From the NCBI GenBank assembly GCA_038321615.1, contig JBBQFC010000058.1, forward strand, positions 1 to 20,457: a DNA stretch of 20,457 nt, given 5' to 3'. The DNA is from JBBQFC01 sp038321615. GTDB lineage: Bacteria; Bacteroidota; Bacteroidia; Flavobacteriales_D; Cryomorphaceae. Below the pieces are notes generated by a model that was not told the origin of the DNA, did no database searches, and saw nothing but the letters and a program-made list of their open reading frames with translations. Below are positions 1-7,585 of this stretch, piece by piece. A program made the translations under genes and the position numbers. Positions within the stretch are counted from its first letter, which is position 1. Every line of letters starts with the position of its first letter.

Positions 1-339
1 GGAGATGTTTTGCTTGAAGCGATAGATGCCATTCCATCAGGTTTGGCGCTGAGCCATGATCGCCTTCTGGTAAGAGGAGAAGGAAGAAACCACGGCCATT
101 TTATAATGGGCGATAGCATTGCTATTTATCCTGTTCAGCCGAGTGCTGATAACCCGGCAGATGTTTTAACACATTACTTGGAAGTGAATGAGTCTGCTAG
201 TTTGGAGCACCAACTGATCGATAGGGGAGAATGGACCCGTGAACATGCCCCAATTGAAATTCCACCTGGGCGATACCGTGTGATACGTCAGCGGGAATAC
301 AATCCGTATGCGCGTGCTATCCGTTTAGTGCGCGACTAA
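1..339 (+). CDS. Small protein of unknown function, partner of DUF6745 (5' end cut by window edge)
   Basis: The frame is open to the first base of the window and reads GDVLLEAIDAIPSG from position 1, so the start codon lies just outside. The TTG at 10 is internal, because the leading GDVLL belongs to the conserved N-terminus I recall for this family. About 112 residues are visible and probably fewer than ten are missing. Two conserved-looking parts stand out: a glycine/histidine segment GEGRNHGHFI at about residues 27-36, and a C-terminal block APIEIPPGRYRVIRQREYNP near residues 83-102. Small proteins with a 'GEvTGHaH' segment and a 'PPGxYrVvRQREY' tail are, from memory, commonly encoded directly upstream of DUF6745 genes, and here the next gene starts 2 nt after this stop. 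The close histidines could bind metal or nucleotide, but that is inference. No signal peptide or membrane segment is seen. Function unknown. Confidence 0.75.
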   Translation, partial: GDVLLEAIDAIPSGLALSHDRLLVRGEGRNHGHFIMGDSIAIYPVQPSADNPADVLTHYLEVNESASLEHQLIDRGEWTREHAPIEIPPGRYRVIRQREYNPYARAIRLVRD

Positions 340-341
340 TT

Positions 342-1439
342 ATGGCGCTGGAAACTACGCTCCTAAATCGGCTTTACCAAGGTAAAAAGCAAGCAATAGA
401 TGCCCTTTTAGCGGGATCGAATGATTTATCGGGCATTTCCAACTCCATTACAAGCCTTTACACCGCCCTTAACTTGCCCGAGCCGAAAAGGTACTTCGCG
501 GCAGATCCATTGGATGCCCGACGGCTTTGCAATCATTTGCGCGGGAGGAGACTTGATCCATCTATAACTTATGCTGATTTTGAAACGTTCTCTCGCGCGA
601 GGCCTATTTCTGATCTAATCGGAAGCTATAAGCGCGCGCTTGCCGAAAGATTGCAGAGAACCTTAATTTCTGCTTTTTCTCAGGAGGATGTACGTGCGCT
701 CTACCGCATTGTTTTTTGGGATCTGAACTTTCAGCTTTCACGATCTATTGAAGATCCGATTCGGCAAGAGATTGACGCACGTGCACTTGGCATGGATTCC
801 TGCGATCGCGGTTTTTGCACGTACGAAGATGCCGATTGGCTCTGGTTCTACGACATTCTTGTGAAAAGCAGATGTTTAAAAGTTCAGTATCCGTCGCCTT
901 TGCATCAATTTACAAGTTCAGGAGGCTTTGAACTGCTCGCTTTTTCCGATTTCGCTATAGCGGTGCCAACACCCAAACAGTTGCACAGGAATGAGTCATT
1001 TGCCCTCCACCATGAAGACGGGGCTGCCATTCAATGGGAATCGGGTTTCTGCTTTCATTTTTGGCACGGCATAAGCGTCCCTTCCAAGCTTATTGAAAAG
1101 CCAAACACAGTGACTCGAGAAGATATTTTGAGTGAAGCAAATGTGGAAGTGCGGCGCTGTTATCAAGAAGCACTCGGCAGCACGCGATTTGCAGAACTAC
1201 TTGATTTATTCGAGATAGATCGCAGTACGGATCGGTATGGCTACGACCAGGTCTTATTGCGGACAGCTTCCACGGATAAATTAGCGGGTGGCTATATCTA
1301 CTTTGTAAACGTTGCTTGCCCTTCAACTGGCCGTAAATACATGCTATGCGTGCCTCCCGTTTTCAAACGGGCTAATGAAGCCGTAGCTTGGACCTTTGGA
1401 AAATCAGCTGCCGATTACAAACCGATCATCGAAACTTAG
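342..1439 (+). CDS. DUF6745 domain-containing protein
   Basis: A 365-residue soluble protein starting with ATG 2 nt after the upstream stop, so the two are surely co-transcribed. The family call rests on remembered landmarks. The segment FHFWHGISVP (FWHG at residues 240-243) is followed by a stretch of the type 'P..vT.e.I..E.N.EVRR'. Next comes a segment where a synthetase-like 'RTGKxYxLxVPP' strand is recognisable as STGRKYMLCVPP. The end is AVAWTFGKSAADYKPIIET (347-365), the hallmark C-terminus of DUF6745. The N-terminal 200 residues are less conserved and mostly helical in character. There is no signal peptide, transmembrane segment or known catalytic motif. DUF6745 proteins are uncharacterised and often found in cyanobacteria and actinobacteria, sometimes with repeat domains, so a patchy distribution in Bacteroidota may mean lateral transfer (inference). 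The stop codon overlaps the stop of convergent typA by 4 nt. Confidence 0.8.
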   Translation: MALETTLLNRLYQGKKQAIDALLAGSNDLSGISNSITSLYTALNLPEPKRYFAADPLDARRLCNHLRGRRLDPSITYADFETFSRARPISDLIGSYKRALAERLQRTLISAFSQEDVRALYRIVFWDLNFQLSRSIEDPIRQEIDARALGMDSCDRGFCTYEDADWLWFYDILVKSRCLKVQYPSPLHQFTSSGGFELLAFSDFAIAVPTPKQLHRNESFALHHEDGAAIQWESGFCFHFWHGISVPSKLIEKPNTVTREDILSEANVEVRRCYQEALGSTRFAELLDLFEIDRSTDRYGYDQVLLRTASTDKLAGGYIYFVNVACPSTGRKYMLCVPPVFKRANEAVAWTFGKSAADYKPIIET

Positions 1440-3247
1440 GCATTCGCCGTCGTGTTTTTTGATCGCTTGCGCTCGTTTTCGTGAAGGTGAATTTTACGTA
1501 TACGTAAGGAAGCCGGTGTTACTTCTACATATTCGTCGCCCTGAATATACTCCAGTGCTTCTTCGAGCGAGAATTTAACAGGAGGAATAATCCGCATTTT
1601 CTCATCGGAACCCGAAGCACGCATATTGGTGAGCTTCTTAGTCTTGGTAACGTTCACAACCATATCGCCTTGGCGAGAATTTTCTCCGATTACTTGACCT
1701 TCGTAAATCTCTTCATTCGAGTTTACAAAGAAACGCCCTCTATCTTGTAGGTTACTAAGCGAATATGGAATCGCCTTGCCCTGCTCCATACTGATAAGTG
1801 AACCATTCTGACGACCTGGAATTACGCCTTTAAAGGGTTCGAATGCGGTGAAACGGTGTGACATGATAGCTTCTCCTTGCGTAGCGGTGAGCAGATAATT
1901 TCGCAATCCGATTATGCCACGCGATGGTATGTTGAACTGAAGCAGCATCCGATCGCCCTTTGGATTCATATTGAGCATTTCTCCTTTGCGAAGGTTCACC
2001 GTTTCAATTGCCTTTCCGGCAAATTCTTCCGGCAGGTCTATGCGTAGTTCCTCCATTGGTTCGGATTTCACGCCGTCCACCATTTTGATGATAACCTGCG
2101 GTTGCCCGATTTGCATTTCGTATCCTTCGCGGCGCATGGTTTCAATAAGAACCGATAAGTGTAGCACGCCCCGACCAAAGACATTGAACGAATCGCTGCT
2201 GCCAGTCTCTTCCACGCGAAGGGCAAGATTTTTCTCAAGCTCTTTTTCGAGCCGCTCTTTAAGATGGCGCGAAGTCACAAATTTACCTTCTTGCCCGAAG
2301 AAAGGAGAGTCGTTGATGGTGAAAACCATACTCATGGTGGGCTCGTCGATGGTAATTGGCGGAAGCGCTTCTGGATTTTCAACATCGGCAACGGTATCGC
2401 CGATTTCAAAATCGTCAATTCCCGTGAAAGCACAAATATCGCCTGCATCCACGCGCTCGACCTTACGCTTTAGCAGGCCTTCGAATACAAACAATTCTTT
2501 AATTTTGCCCGATTGAACTTTGCCGTCGCGTTTGATCACACTCACCTTCATCCCAGGCGTTAAGCTTCCGCGCTTCACACGTCCTATGGCTATGCGGCCA
2601 ATGAAAGAAGAATAATCGAGGGAGGTTATGAGCATTTGAAGGGTTCCGTCTTCGGTAGATGGGGGTGGGATGGTAGCGATGATCATATCCATTAAGGGTG
2701 TGATGGAATCTGTTTTCACCTTGTAATCGGTACTCATCCAGTTTTGCTTGGCTGAGCCGTAAATAGTCGGAAAATCTAGCTGGTCTTCAGTAGCATCGAG
2801 ACTGAACATTAAGTCAAATACGGCTTCGTAGGCTTCTTCGGGAGTACAGTTCTCTTTATCGACCTTGTTTACCACTACAATGGGCTTTAGGCCCAGTTGG
2901 ATTGCTTTTTCAAGAACAAATCGGGTTTGTGGCATCGGCCCTTCAAAGGCATCGACGAGCAACAATACGCCGTCGGCCATATTGAGTACACGTTCTACTT
3001 CTCCACCGAAGTCGCTGTGGCCGGGGGTGTCGATAATATTGATTTTGTATCCCTTGTAAATCACCGACACGTTTTTGGCCAAAATGGTGATGCCGCGTTC
3101 GCGCTCTAAGTCATTCGAATCCATAATTAATTCGCCCGGAGCTTCGTGGTCTCCAAAGACTTTACCCATTAGGATCATTTTATCTACCAGGGTAGTTTTA
3201 CCGTGGTCAACGTGGGCGATAATGGCAATATTTCGAATGTTTAACAT
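1436..3247 (-). CDS. typA: Translational GTPase TypA/BipA
   Basis: A 603-residue ribosome-binding GTPase of the EF-G/LepA superfamily, which acts in 50S assembly and in growth under stress or cold in other bacteria. The G domain is at the N-terminus: P-loop AHVDHGKTT (residues 11-19), RERGITI switch, DTPGH, and NKVD. EF-Tu-like domain II, EF-G-like domains III and V and the BipA-specific C-terminal domain follow, with the typical SLRIRKIHLHENERKR end. The length matches the family. I start at the ATG at 3247, giving MLNIRNIAIIAHVDHGK. An upstream in-frame start at 3292 would add 15 unconserved residues and would run through the predicted promoter. The gene stands alone, divergent from the SPFH gene and tail-to-tail with DUF6745, whose last codons it overlaps. 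All key G-domain residues are intact. Confidence 0.96.
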   Translation of the reverse strand: MLNIRNIAIIAHVDHGKTTLVDKMILMGKVFGDHEAPGELIMDSNDLERERGITILAKNVSVIYKGYKINIIDTPGHSDFGGEVERVLNMADGVLLLVDAFEGPMPQTRFVLEKAIQLGLKPIVVVNKVDKENCTPEEAYEAVFDLMFSLDATEDQLDFPTIYGSAKQNWMSTDYKVKTDSITPLMDMIIATIPPPSTEDGTLQMLITSLDYSSFIGRIAIGRVKRGSLTPGMKVSVIKRDGKVQSGKIKELFVFEGLLKRKVERVDAGDICAFTGIDDFEIGDTVADVENPEALPPITIDEPTMSMVFTINDSPFFGQEGKFVTSRHLKERLEKELEKNLALRVEETGSSDSFNVFGRGVLHLSVLIETMRREGYEMQIGQPQVIIKMVDGVKSEPMEELRIDLPEEFAGKAIETVNLRKGEMLNMNPKGDRMLLQFNIPSRGIIGLRNYLLTATQGEAIMSHRFTAFEPFKGVIPGRQNGSLISMEQGKAIPYSLSNLQDRGRFFVNSNEEIYEGQVIGENSRQGDMVVNVTKTKKLTNMRASGSDEKMRIIPPVKFSLEEALEYIQGDEYVEVTPASLRIRKIHLHENERKRSKNTTANA

Positions 3248-3270
3248 AATGAGATGCTTATTTCGGGGTG

Positions 3271-3303
3271 CAAAGGTAAGCCTTTCCACCACGTTATTTA
3301 CAA
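3271..3303 (-). promoter_or_regulatory. Bacteroidota-type promoter of typA
   Basis: On the minus strand a perfect -7 box TACCTTTG (3278-3271) is preceded by a TTG -33 element (3303-3301) with a 22-nt spacer. This is the sigma-ABfr consensus TTG-N19..23-TAnnTTTG. Transcription would begin near 3264, leaving a leader of about 17 nt before the ATG at 3247. It supports the 3247 start, since it lies inside the 5' extension of the longer frame. Confidence 0.6.
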
Positions 3304-3463
3304 AAGGTTTGGAACCTTAGCGAATCGATAATCTCAAGTTCACACAAGACTGGATTATACGGTCGCTTTAAGCGGCAGATCAATACAATAACTCAGAATT
3401 TATCCCGCTGTTCGTCTCGCATGACCGTTCATATATTCATTCCGATCATTCAGTGAGATTAGC

Positions 3464-3471
3464 TAACTTTC
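3464..3471 (+). promoter_or_regulatory. Possible -7 box of the SPFH gene
   Basis: TAACTTTC matches TAnnTTTG at five of six fixed positions and ends 16 nt before the ATG at 3488. No convincing TTG -33 element is seen. A run of nine A residues follows directly in the short leader; A-rich leaders are usual in Bacteroidota, which rely little on Shine-Dalgarno pairing. The rest of the 240-bp divergent region (3248-3487) holds no gene that I can support. Confidence 0.3.
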
Positions 3472-3487
3472 CCAAAAAAAAAGAGCC

Positions 3488-4399
3488 ATGCAATTAGCAG
3501 TGATCATTCTTGTTCTCCTCCTCATACTTTTCTTCTCGTTCTTTATAGTCCGTCAGCAAACTGCGGCTGTTGTCCAACGTTTCGGTAAGTTTCATAGTGT
3601 ACGAGATGCTGGTTTGCAATTTAAAATTCCAGTGATCGATCAAATTGCAGGTCGAGTAAGTTTAAGGATCCAGCAACTCGACGTGATTGTGGAAACCAAA
3701 ACGAAGGATGATGTTTTCGTCCGTCTCAAAGTTTCCGCGCAATATGTGGTACTTAAGGACAAGATTTTTGATGCTTTTTATCGATTGGAAGATCCACACC
3801 AACAGATTACTTCTTATGTCTTTGATACCGTTCGGGCAGAAGTTCCAAAGCTCAAACTCGACGATGTGTTCGAGAAGAAAGACGATATAGCAATTGCTAT
3901 TCGTCGGGAATTGGAGCATTCGATGAACGATTACGGCTATGGAATCATCAAGGCCTTGGTTACAGATATCGATCCCGACGTGGAAGTAAAAAATGCCATG
4001 AACCGTATTAATGCCGCTGAACGAACAAAAGTCGCGGCGGAGTATGAAGGGGAAGCTGAGCGCATCCGAATTGTAGCCAAAGCTACCGCCGAAGCAGAAA
4101 GCAAACGTTTACAGGGTCGGGGTACAGCCGATCAGCGCAGGGAGATTGCGCGTGGGCTCGAAGAATCAGTTAATGTGCTCAATAAAGTAGGAATTAACTC
4201 CCAAGAAGCGTCGGCTCTGATCGTTATCACGCAGCACTACGACACGTTGCAGGCTATAAGCGAGAAAACTAAGAGTGCCCTGATATTGCTTCCCAACAAT
4301 CCAAGCAGCGCAAGTGATATGCTCACACAGATGACCACATCTTTTCTAGCCGCCAATACTATTGGGAAGCTCAACGAGGAAGAAAAGGATAAGAAGTAG
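3488..4399 (+). CDS. SPFH/band 7 domain membrane protein (stomatin/HIR-like)
   Basis: A 303-residue protein with one N-terminal hydrophobic anchor (about residues 3-23) and a short cytosolic or periplasmic hinge, then an SPFH/band 7 domain from about 25 to 190 (AAVVQRFGKFHSVRDAGLQF is typical of the opening). A charged helical region follows at about 170-225, rich in A, E, K and R (for example AAEYEGEAERIRIVAKATAE), the oligomerising coiled coil of stomatin-like proteins. The closest type by eye is the stomatin/plant HIR group. Such proteins form ring-like membrane assemblies that organise lipid domains or restrain membrane proteases. No NfeD partner or protease gene is adjacent, so the partner is unknown. 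The gene is monocistronic: divergent from typA, and its stop is 6 nt from that of the convergent sugar dehydrogenase gene. Confidence 0.9.
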   Translation: MQLAVIILVLLLILFFSFFIVRQQTAAVVQRFGKFHSVRDAGLQFKIPVIDQIAGRVSLRIQQLDVIVETKTKDDVFVRLKVSAQYVVLKDKIFDAFYRLEDPHQQITSYVFDTVRAEVPKLKLDDVFEKKDDIAIAIRRELEHSMNDYGYGIIKALVTDIDPDVEVKNAMNRINAAERTKVAAEYEGEAERIRIVAKATAEAESKRLQGRGTADQRREIARGLEESVNVLNKVGINSQEASALIVITQHYDTLQAISEKTKSALILLPNNPSSASDMLTQMTTSFLAANTIGKLNEEEKDKK

Positions 4400-4405
4400 A
4401 TCTTA

Positions 4406-6889
4406 TTAAAACTTTACCAGTTTCGAGCGGTGCAGTTTGGAATCCAGATCGAGTTCCAAAATATACACCCCATCGGCCAGCGCGCTTAAATCGATTCGCG
4501 CTCTACCTCTTCCATAAACTGGAGGTAATAAGGTGGTATTGATAAGGCGCCCGTTCAAATCCAAAACACGTGCGATCAAATTTTCAGTTTTATCACCGAG
4601 CAGATCGATGTTTACTATGCCATCTGTAGGGTTCGGGAAAATTCTTCCTATCACCATCTCCTGCTGCGCTTCGAGCAATACACCTTGACAATCTGGATAG
4701 AGACTCACCGTATCTGTGGCGGTGAGTCCCTGCTGGTCGGAAATAGTTACAACGTAAGAGTACCAATACGTTTCATTCGTAGGGCAGCCTGTCGGTTGCA
4801 AAGTTGACATTTGGTCATTTCCTGCAAATTCTTCAATTAAGTGGAAGTGCGTGTTGTGATGAAGGAACAGTTTCCAAGAATAGGTAAGGGTTTGAGCGGA
4901 TGTTTCAAGGTCGTCACCGACAGCGAGTAAATTATGGGTGGAATAATTTTGCAGCGGGTAGATCGTACTATCTTGAACCCCTGTTATGGAAACAGTCGGC
5001 TCGGAATTGTTGAGATAAATAGGAATTAACTTAGTGGCGATTCCGCCTGATGTATCAGATACGGTAAGGTTCACTTCGAAATTTAAGGGACTATTGTCAG
5101 TTGCAGTAAATACATACTCGACAGCAGCTTCCGTTGATACAGTTCCATCCGGAAATTCCCAAAAAAAAGTGAGTGAGTCGCCTTCGGGATCATAGGACTC
5201 GCTTGCATCAAAGCTCACACTCAAGGGCTGATAGCCTATGGCGATATGAGGAGCTGCGACAATTACCGGGACTAGGTTGGCGCCGTAACAGATTCGTTTT
5301 ATGTTGCTTGGATAAATATTCACCACATAAATGCAACCATCCCAGGGGTTTTGGGAAATATGGATTGGGGTACCAATATTTCCGTTCCAGAGTTCTACTG
5401 ATTCTAATTCATCAGCTGCGCTAAATCGAAATTCACGAAGCCAACCGGTGTAATCGCCTTGTATGAAAGTGCCTTTATAAGCTTCCGGAATTTTATTACC
5501 CTGTAGAAACACACCCCCAGAGCCGCTCAGTCCCCCGAAAAGTTCGTTCGAAATTCCAATTTCTGAAATAGATGCGGAGTAAGGCACTCCGTCAGAGTTC
5601 CACATTGGCACGGCAGCCAAAGGATCAACCGGGTTTGCCAAATTTGAAAAGGATAGCGCGGGTAGGGTATGAACGAAAGTCACAATGCTATCGGGAATGA
5701 ATACTTCCGGATTACAAGGGTTAGGAAATGTTTCGTTATGAAATTGGTTTGCCTGCACCAACGTATGCTGATACAACATGAAATCGCCGCAACTATCACC
5801 GACGCTTAAATTATTCGGGGCATTTTCGTTGAAAGTTTCTGAATTGTAATAAACGTCATGCTTATCAATACCTTGGTACATCGGCCATCCAAAATTTTGC
5901 CCTGGTTGGCTTACTACATTGGTTTCTTCCCATGCCCAATCGCCCACATCAGAAACGTACAAGACTCCTGGAAAACCGCTCATTGGATCACCAAAACCAC
6001 TGCCTGGTTTTATAGTAAATCGGTAAGGATTTCGAAAACCAAGAGCCCAAATTTTGGAACGTGCGGCATTTGGTGCATCAGCCGAGTAGAACGGATTATT
6101 GGAAAGTCCCTGACCGGTGGCTGGATCAATACGGAGAATTTTGCCGCTCAACCCATCCAAGTATTGGGCGCGGTACGCGCCAAGATTTTCACCAGGAGTC
6201 ATAATCCCTCGCTGAAGGGCAATATCATCCCAAGCAAATGGGGGTAGTGGACCCACTCCGTTGAATCCCAGGTTTTGATCATTTAGAACCCACGTGTTGC
6301 CATCACCTGAAGAAACCAAGAGTGAGCCATCTTCGCCAAAAACAAGCGAGCCAATTGCATGAGAAGGGCATGCATTGGGAATTCCATCTCCTGCCGATTC
6401 CCCTAAAAGGATAAATCTGCTATTTGGAATGGCGAACTGAAAATCGACCGTGTTCAAGGTGTATCGAGTGATCCGCCCCATAGTTGCACTATTGCCTTCT
6501 GTGAAATTTGGATCGTATTGCTGCGTTCCAAAAGAACTCAGGTAATGGCCATCTACGATGTAATACAAGTATAGATATCCATTGGAACTGAAGTTGGGAT
6601 CAATGGCTGCGCCGATCATCCCATTGTCGCCCCACCGGCCCACTTCTTCTTTGATATCGATTGCCGGGGTGGGATGAATTTCCCCATTGTGTATGAGCCA
6701 CACTTCACCCTTAAGCGTCCAAACAAACATTCGAGAAGAATCGGCGTGGAGAATGCCCGCGGGTTCATCGAATTGAGAGAAGATCGTTTCAGCCCCAAAA
6801 CCTTCTGGATAGCTGGTTTGAGCAGTAGCTAGCTTTAAGCTGGAAACAAAAATTACACAATAAAAAACTCGGATGGTTGAAAAATGCAT
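4406..6889 (-). CDS. Secreted PQQ-type glucose/sorbosone dehydrogenase-like protein with PKD and T9SS sorting domains
   Basis: An 827-residue exported protein. A signal peptide covers about residues 1-23 (cleavage likely after ATA, before QTSYPEG). Residues about 30-530 form a glucose/sorbosone dehydrogenase-type beta-propeller. Visible landmarks are H177 in CPSHAIGSLVFGEDG, at the place of the catalytic histidine of soluble PQQ glucose dehydrogenase, then GDG, ALGFRNPYRFT (282-292) and DVGDWAWEETN. A PKD domain follows at about 540-630 (DPEGD, then FFWEFPDG), and a second Ig-like segment at about 635-735. The last 82 residues (746-827) are a T9SS type A sorting domain: IFPNPTDGIV, DLNGR, LADGVYIL. 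The protein is therefore expected to cross the outer membrane and be anchored or released. The substrate is unknown, and PQQ use is inferred from the family only; many such proteins have no proven activity. It lies 40 nt downstream of lolA, so read-through is possible. No clear own promoter was found. Confidence 0.88.
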   Translation of the reverse strand: MHFSTIRVFYCVIFVSSLKLATAQTSYPEGFGAETIFSQFDEPAGILHADSSRMFVWTLKGEVWLIHNGEIHPTPAIDIKEEVGRWGDNGMIGAAIDPNFSSNGYLYLYYIVDGHYLSSFGTQQYDPNFTEGNSATMGRITRYTLNTVDFQFAIPNSRFILLGESAGDGIPNACPSHAIGSLVFGEDGSLLVSSGDGNTWVLNDQNLGFNGVGPLPPFAWDDIALQRGIMTPGENLGAYRAQYLDGLSGKILRIDPATGQGLSNNPFYSADAPNAARSKIWALGFRNPYRFTIKPGSGFGDPMSGFPGVLYVSDVGDWAWEETNVVSQPGQNFGWPMYQGIDKHDVYYNSETFNENAPNNLSVGDSCGDFMLYQHTLVQANQFHNETFPNPCNPEVFIPDSIVTFVHTLPALSFSNLANPVDPLAAVPMWNSDGVPYSASISEIGISNELFGGLSGSGGVFLQGNKIPEAYKGTFIQGDYTGWLREFRFSAADELESVELWNGNIGTPIHISQNPWDGCIYVVNIYPSNIKRICYGANLVPVIVAAPHIAIGYQPLSVSFDASESYDPEGDSLTFFWEFPDGTVSTEAAVEYVFTATDNSPLNFEVNLTVSDTSGGIATKLIPIYLNNSEPTVSITGVQDSTIYPLQNYSTHNLLAVGDDLETSAQTLTYSWKLFLHHNTHFHLIEEFAGNDQMSTLQPTGCPTNETYWYSYVVTISDQQGLTATDTVSLYPDCQGVLLEAQQEMVIGRIFPNPTDGIVNIDLLGDKTENLIARVLDLNGRLINTTLLPPVYGRGRARIDLSALADGVYILELDLDSKLHRSKLVKF

Positions 6890-6929
6890 CCGTGAATTTA
6901 GTCTAATCCGATAAATGGGGTTGTTGACT

Positions 6930-7583
6930 TTATCTGTTATCTATGATTTCTACCCCGCTGTGTTTGGTCTTGTCAAATACAAAGGTATTCTCAGCATATG
7001 TCTGGTTGGGTTGAAATGTTTTTACGGTGTAGGTATAATTATCACCCTGCTTACCGAGAATCTCGATCTTCGCAACTTCCATTTTTTCTTTGTCGATATA
7101 GACCCTCACGGTGTGATACGTTTTATCAGCTGGCTTAACAGGAACCAATTTTATTACGTGGAGATTTTTTCCGCCTACGCTCATTTCCTTTTCGTAATAA
7201 CTCTTAAAGCCCGTTTCCCAAACAGTGTAAATCTCTGATGGATTTAGGTCGTCCCCACCTAAATTGGCCTGATCGATATAAACTTCGTTTAAGTCTTTGT
7301 TATAGGTCCAGCGGGTAGTTCCATCCGAGTAGATAGTATTTGCACCTATCACGATCTGGTACTTTTTACCCTTCATTTTAAGGCTACCCGCTTGCGTTTG
7401 ATTGACGCCCCCGATTTTATCTTCCAGTTGAAAGGAAAAGTCGCTGGTAATGGTGCTATACTGGCGCGTTCTGTTGCTTATTTCATCGAGTATCTCTTTT
7501 GCTTTGGCATCTTGGGCGTCAGCGCCGATTGCTGTAAGTGCTGCAAATCCAAGGCCGATAAAGAGTTTTAGGGATTGTAACAT
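6930..7583 (-). CDS. lolA: Outer membrane lipoprotein carrier protein LolA family
   Basis: A 217-residue periplasmic protein with a signal peptide of about 23 residues (hydrophobic FIGLGFAALTAIGA, then cleavage near ADAQ). The mature part shows the LolA pattern: an N-terminal helix AKEILDEISNRTRQYSTI, then strands such as DFSFQLEDK, GSLKMKGKKYQIVIGANTI and YSDGTTRWTYNKDLNEVYID. These form the open beta barrel that shields lipoprotein acyl chains between the Lol ABC transporter and the outer membrane. The length is normal. The ATG lies 2 nt after the ftsK stop, so the two are co-transcribed and probably coupled. The ftsK-lolA order recurs in Bacteroidota and also in proteobacteria. LolB is generally not recognised in this phylum, so how cargo is handed over at the outer membrane is open. 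Confidence 0.88.
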   Translation of the reverse strand: MLQSLKLFIGLGFAALTAIGADAQDAKAKEILDEISNRTRQYSTITSDFSFQLEDKIGGVNQTQAGSLKMKGKKYQIVIGANTIYSDGTTRWTYNKDLNEVYIDQANLGGDDLNPSEIYTVWETGFKSYYEKEMSVGGKNLHVIKLVPVKPADKTYHTVRVYIDKEKMEVAKIEILGKQGDNYTYTVKTFQPNQTYAENTFVFDKTKHSGVEIIDNR

Positions 7584-7585
7584 AA

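Noticed and set aside
1971..2516. A 181-codon open frame opposite typA
   Set aside because: It lies wholly within typA on the other strand, is rich in S, R and P as expected from antisense of acidic codons, and has no recognisable motif.
3364..3374. Palindrome-like CGCTT-T-AAGCG as a terminator or operator
   Set aside because: The loop is one base and no T-run follows, so it cannot form a normal hairpin; too short to claim as an operator.
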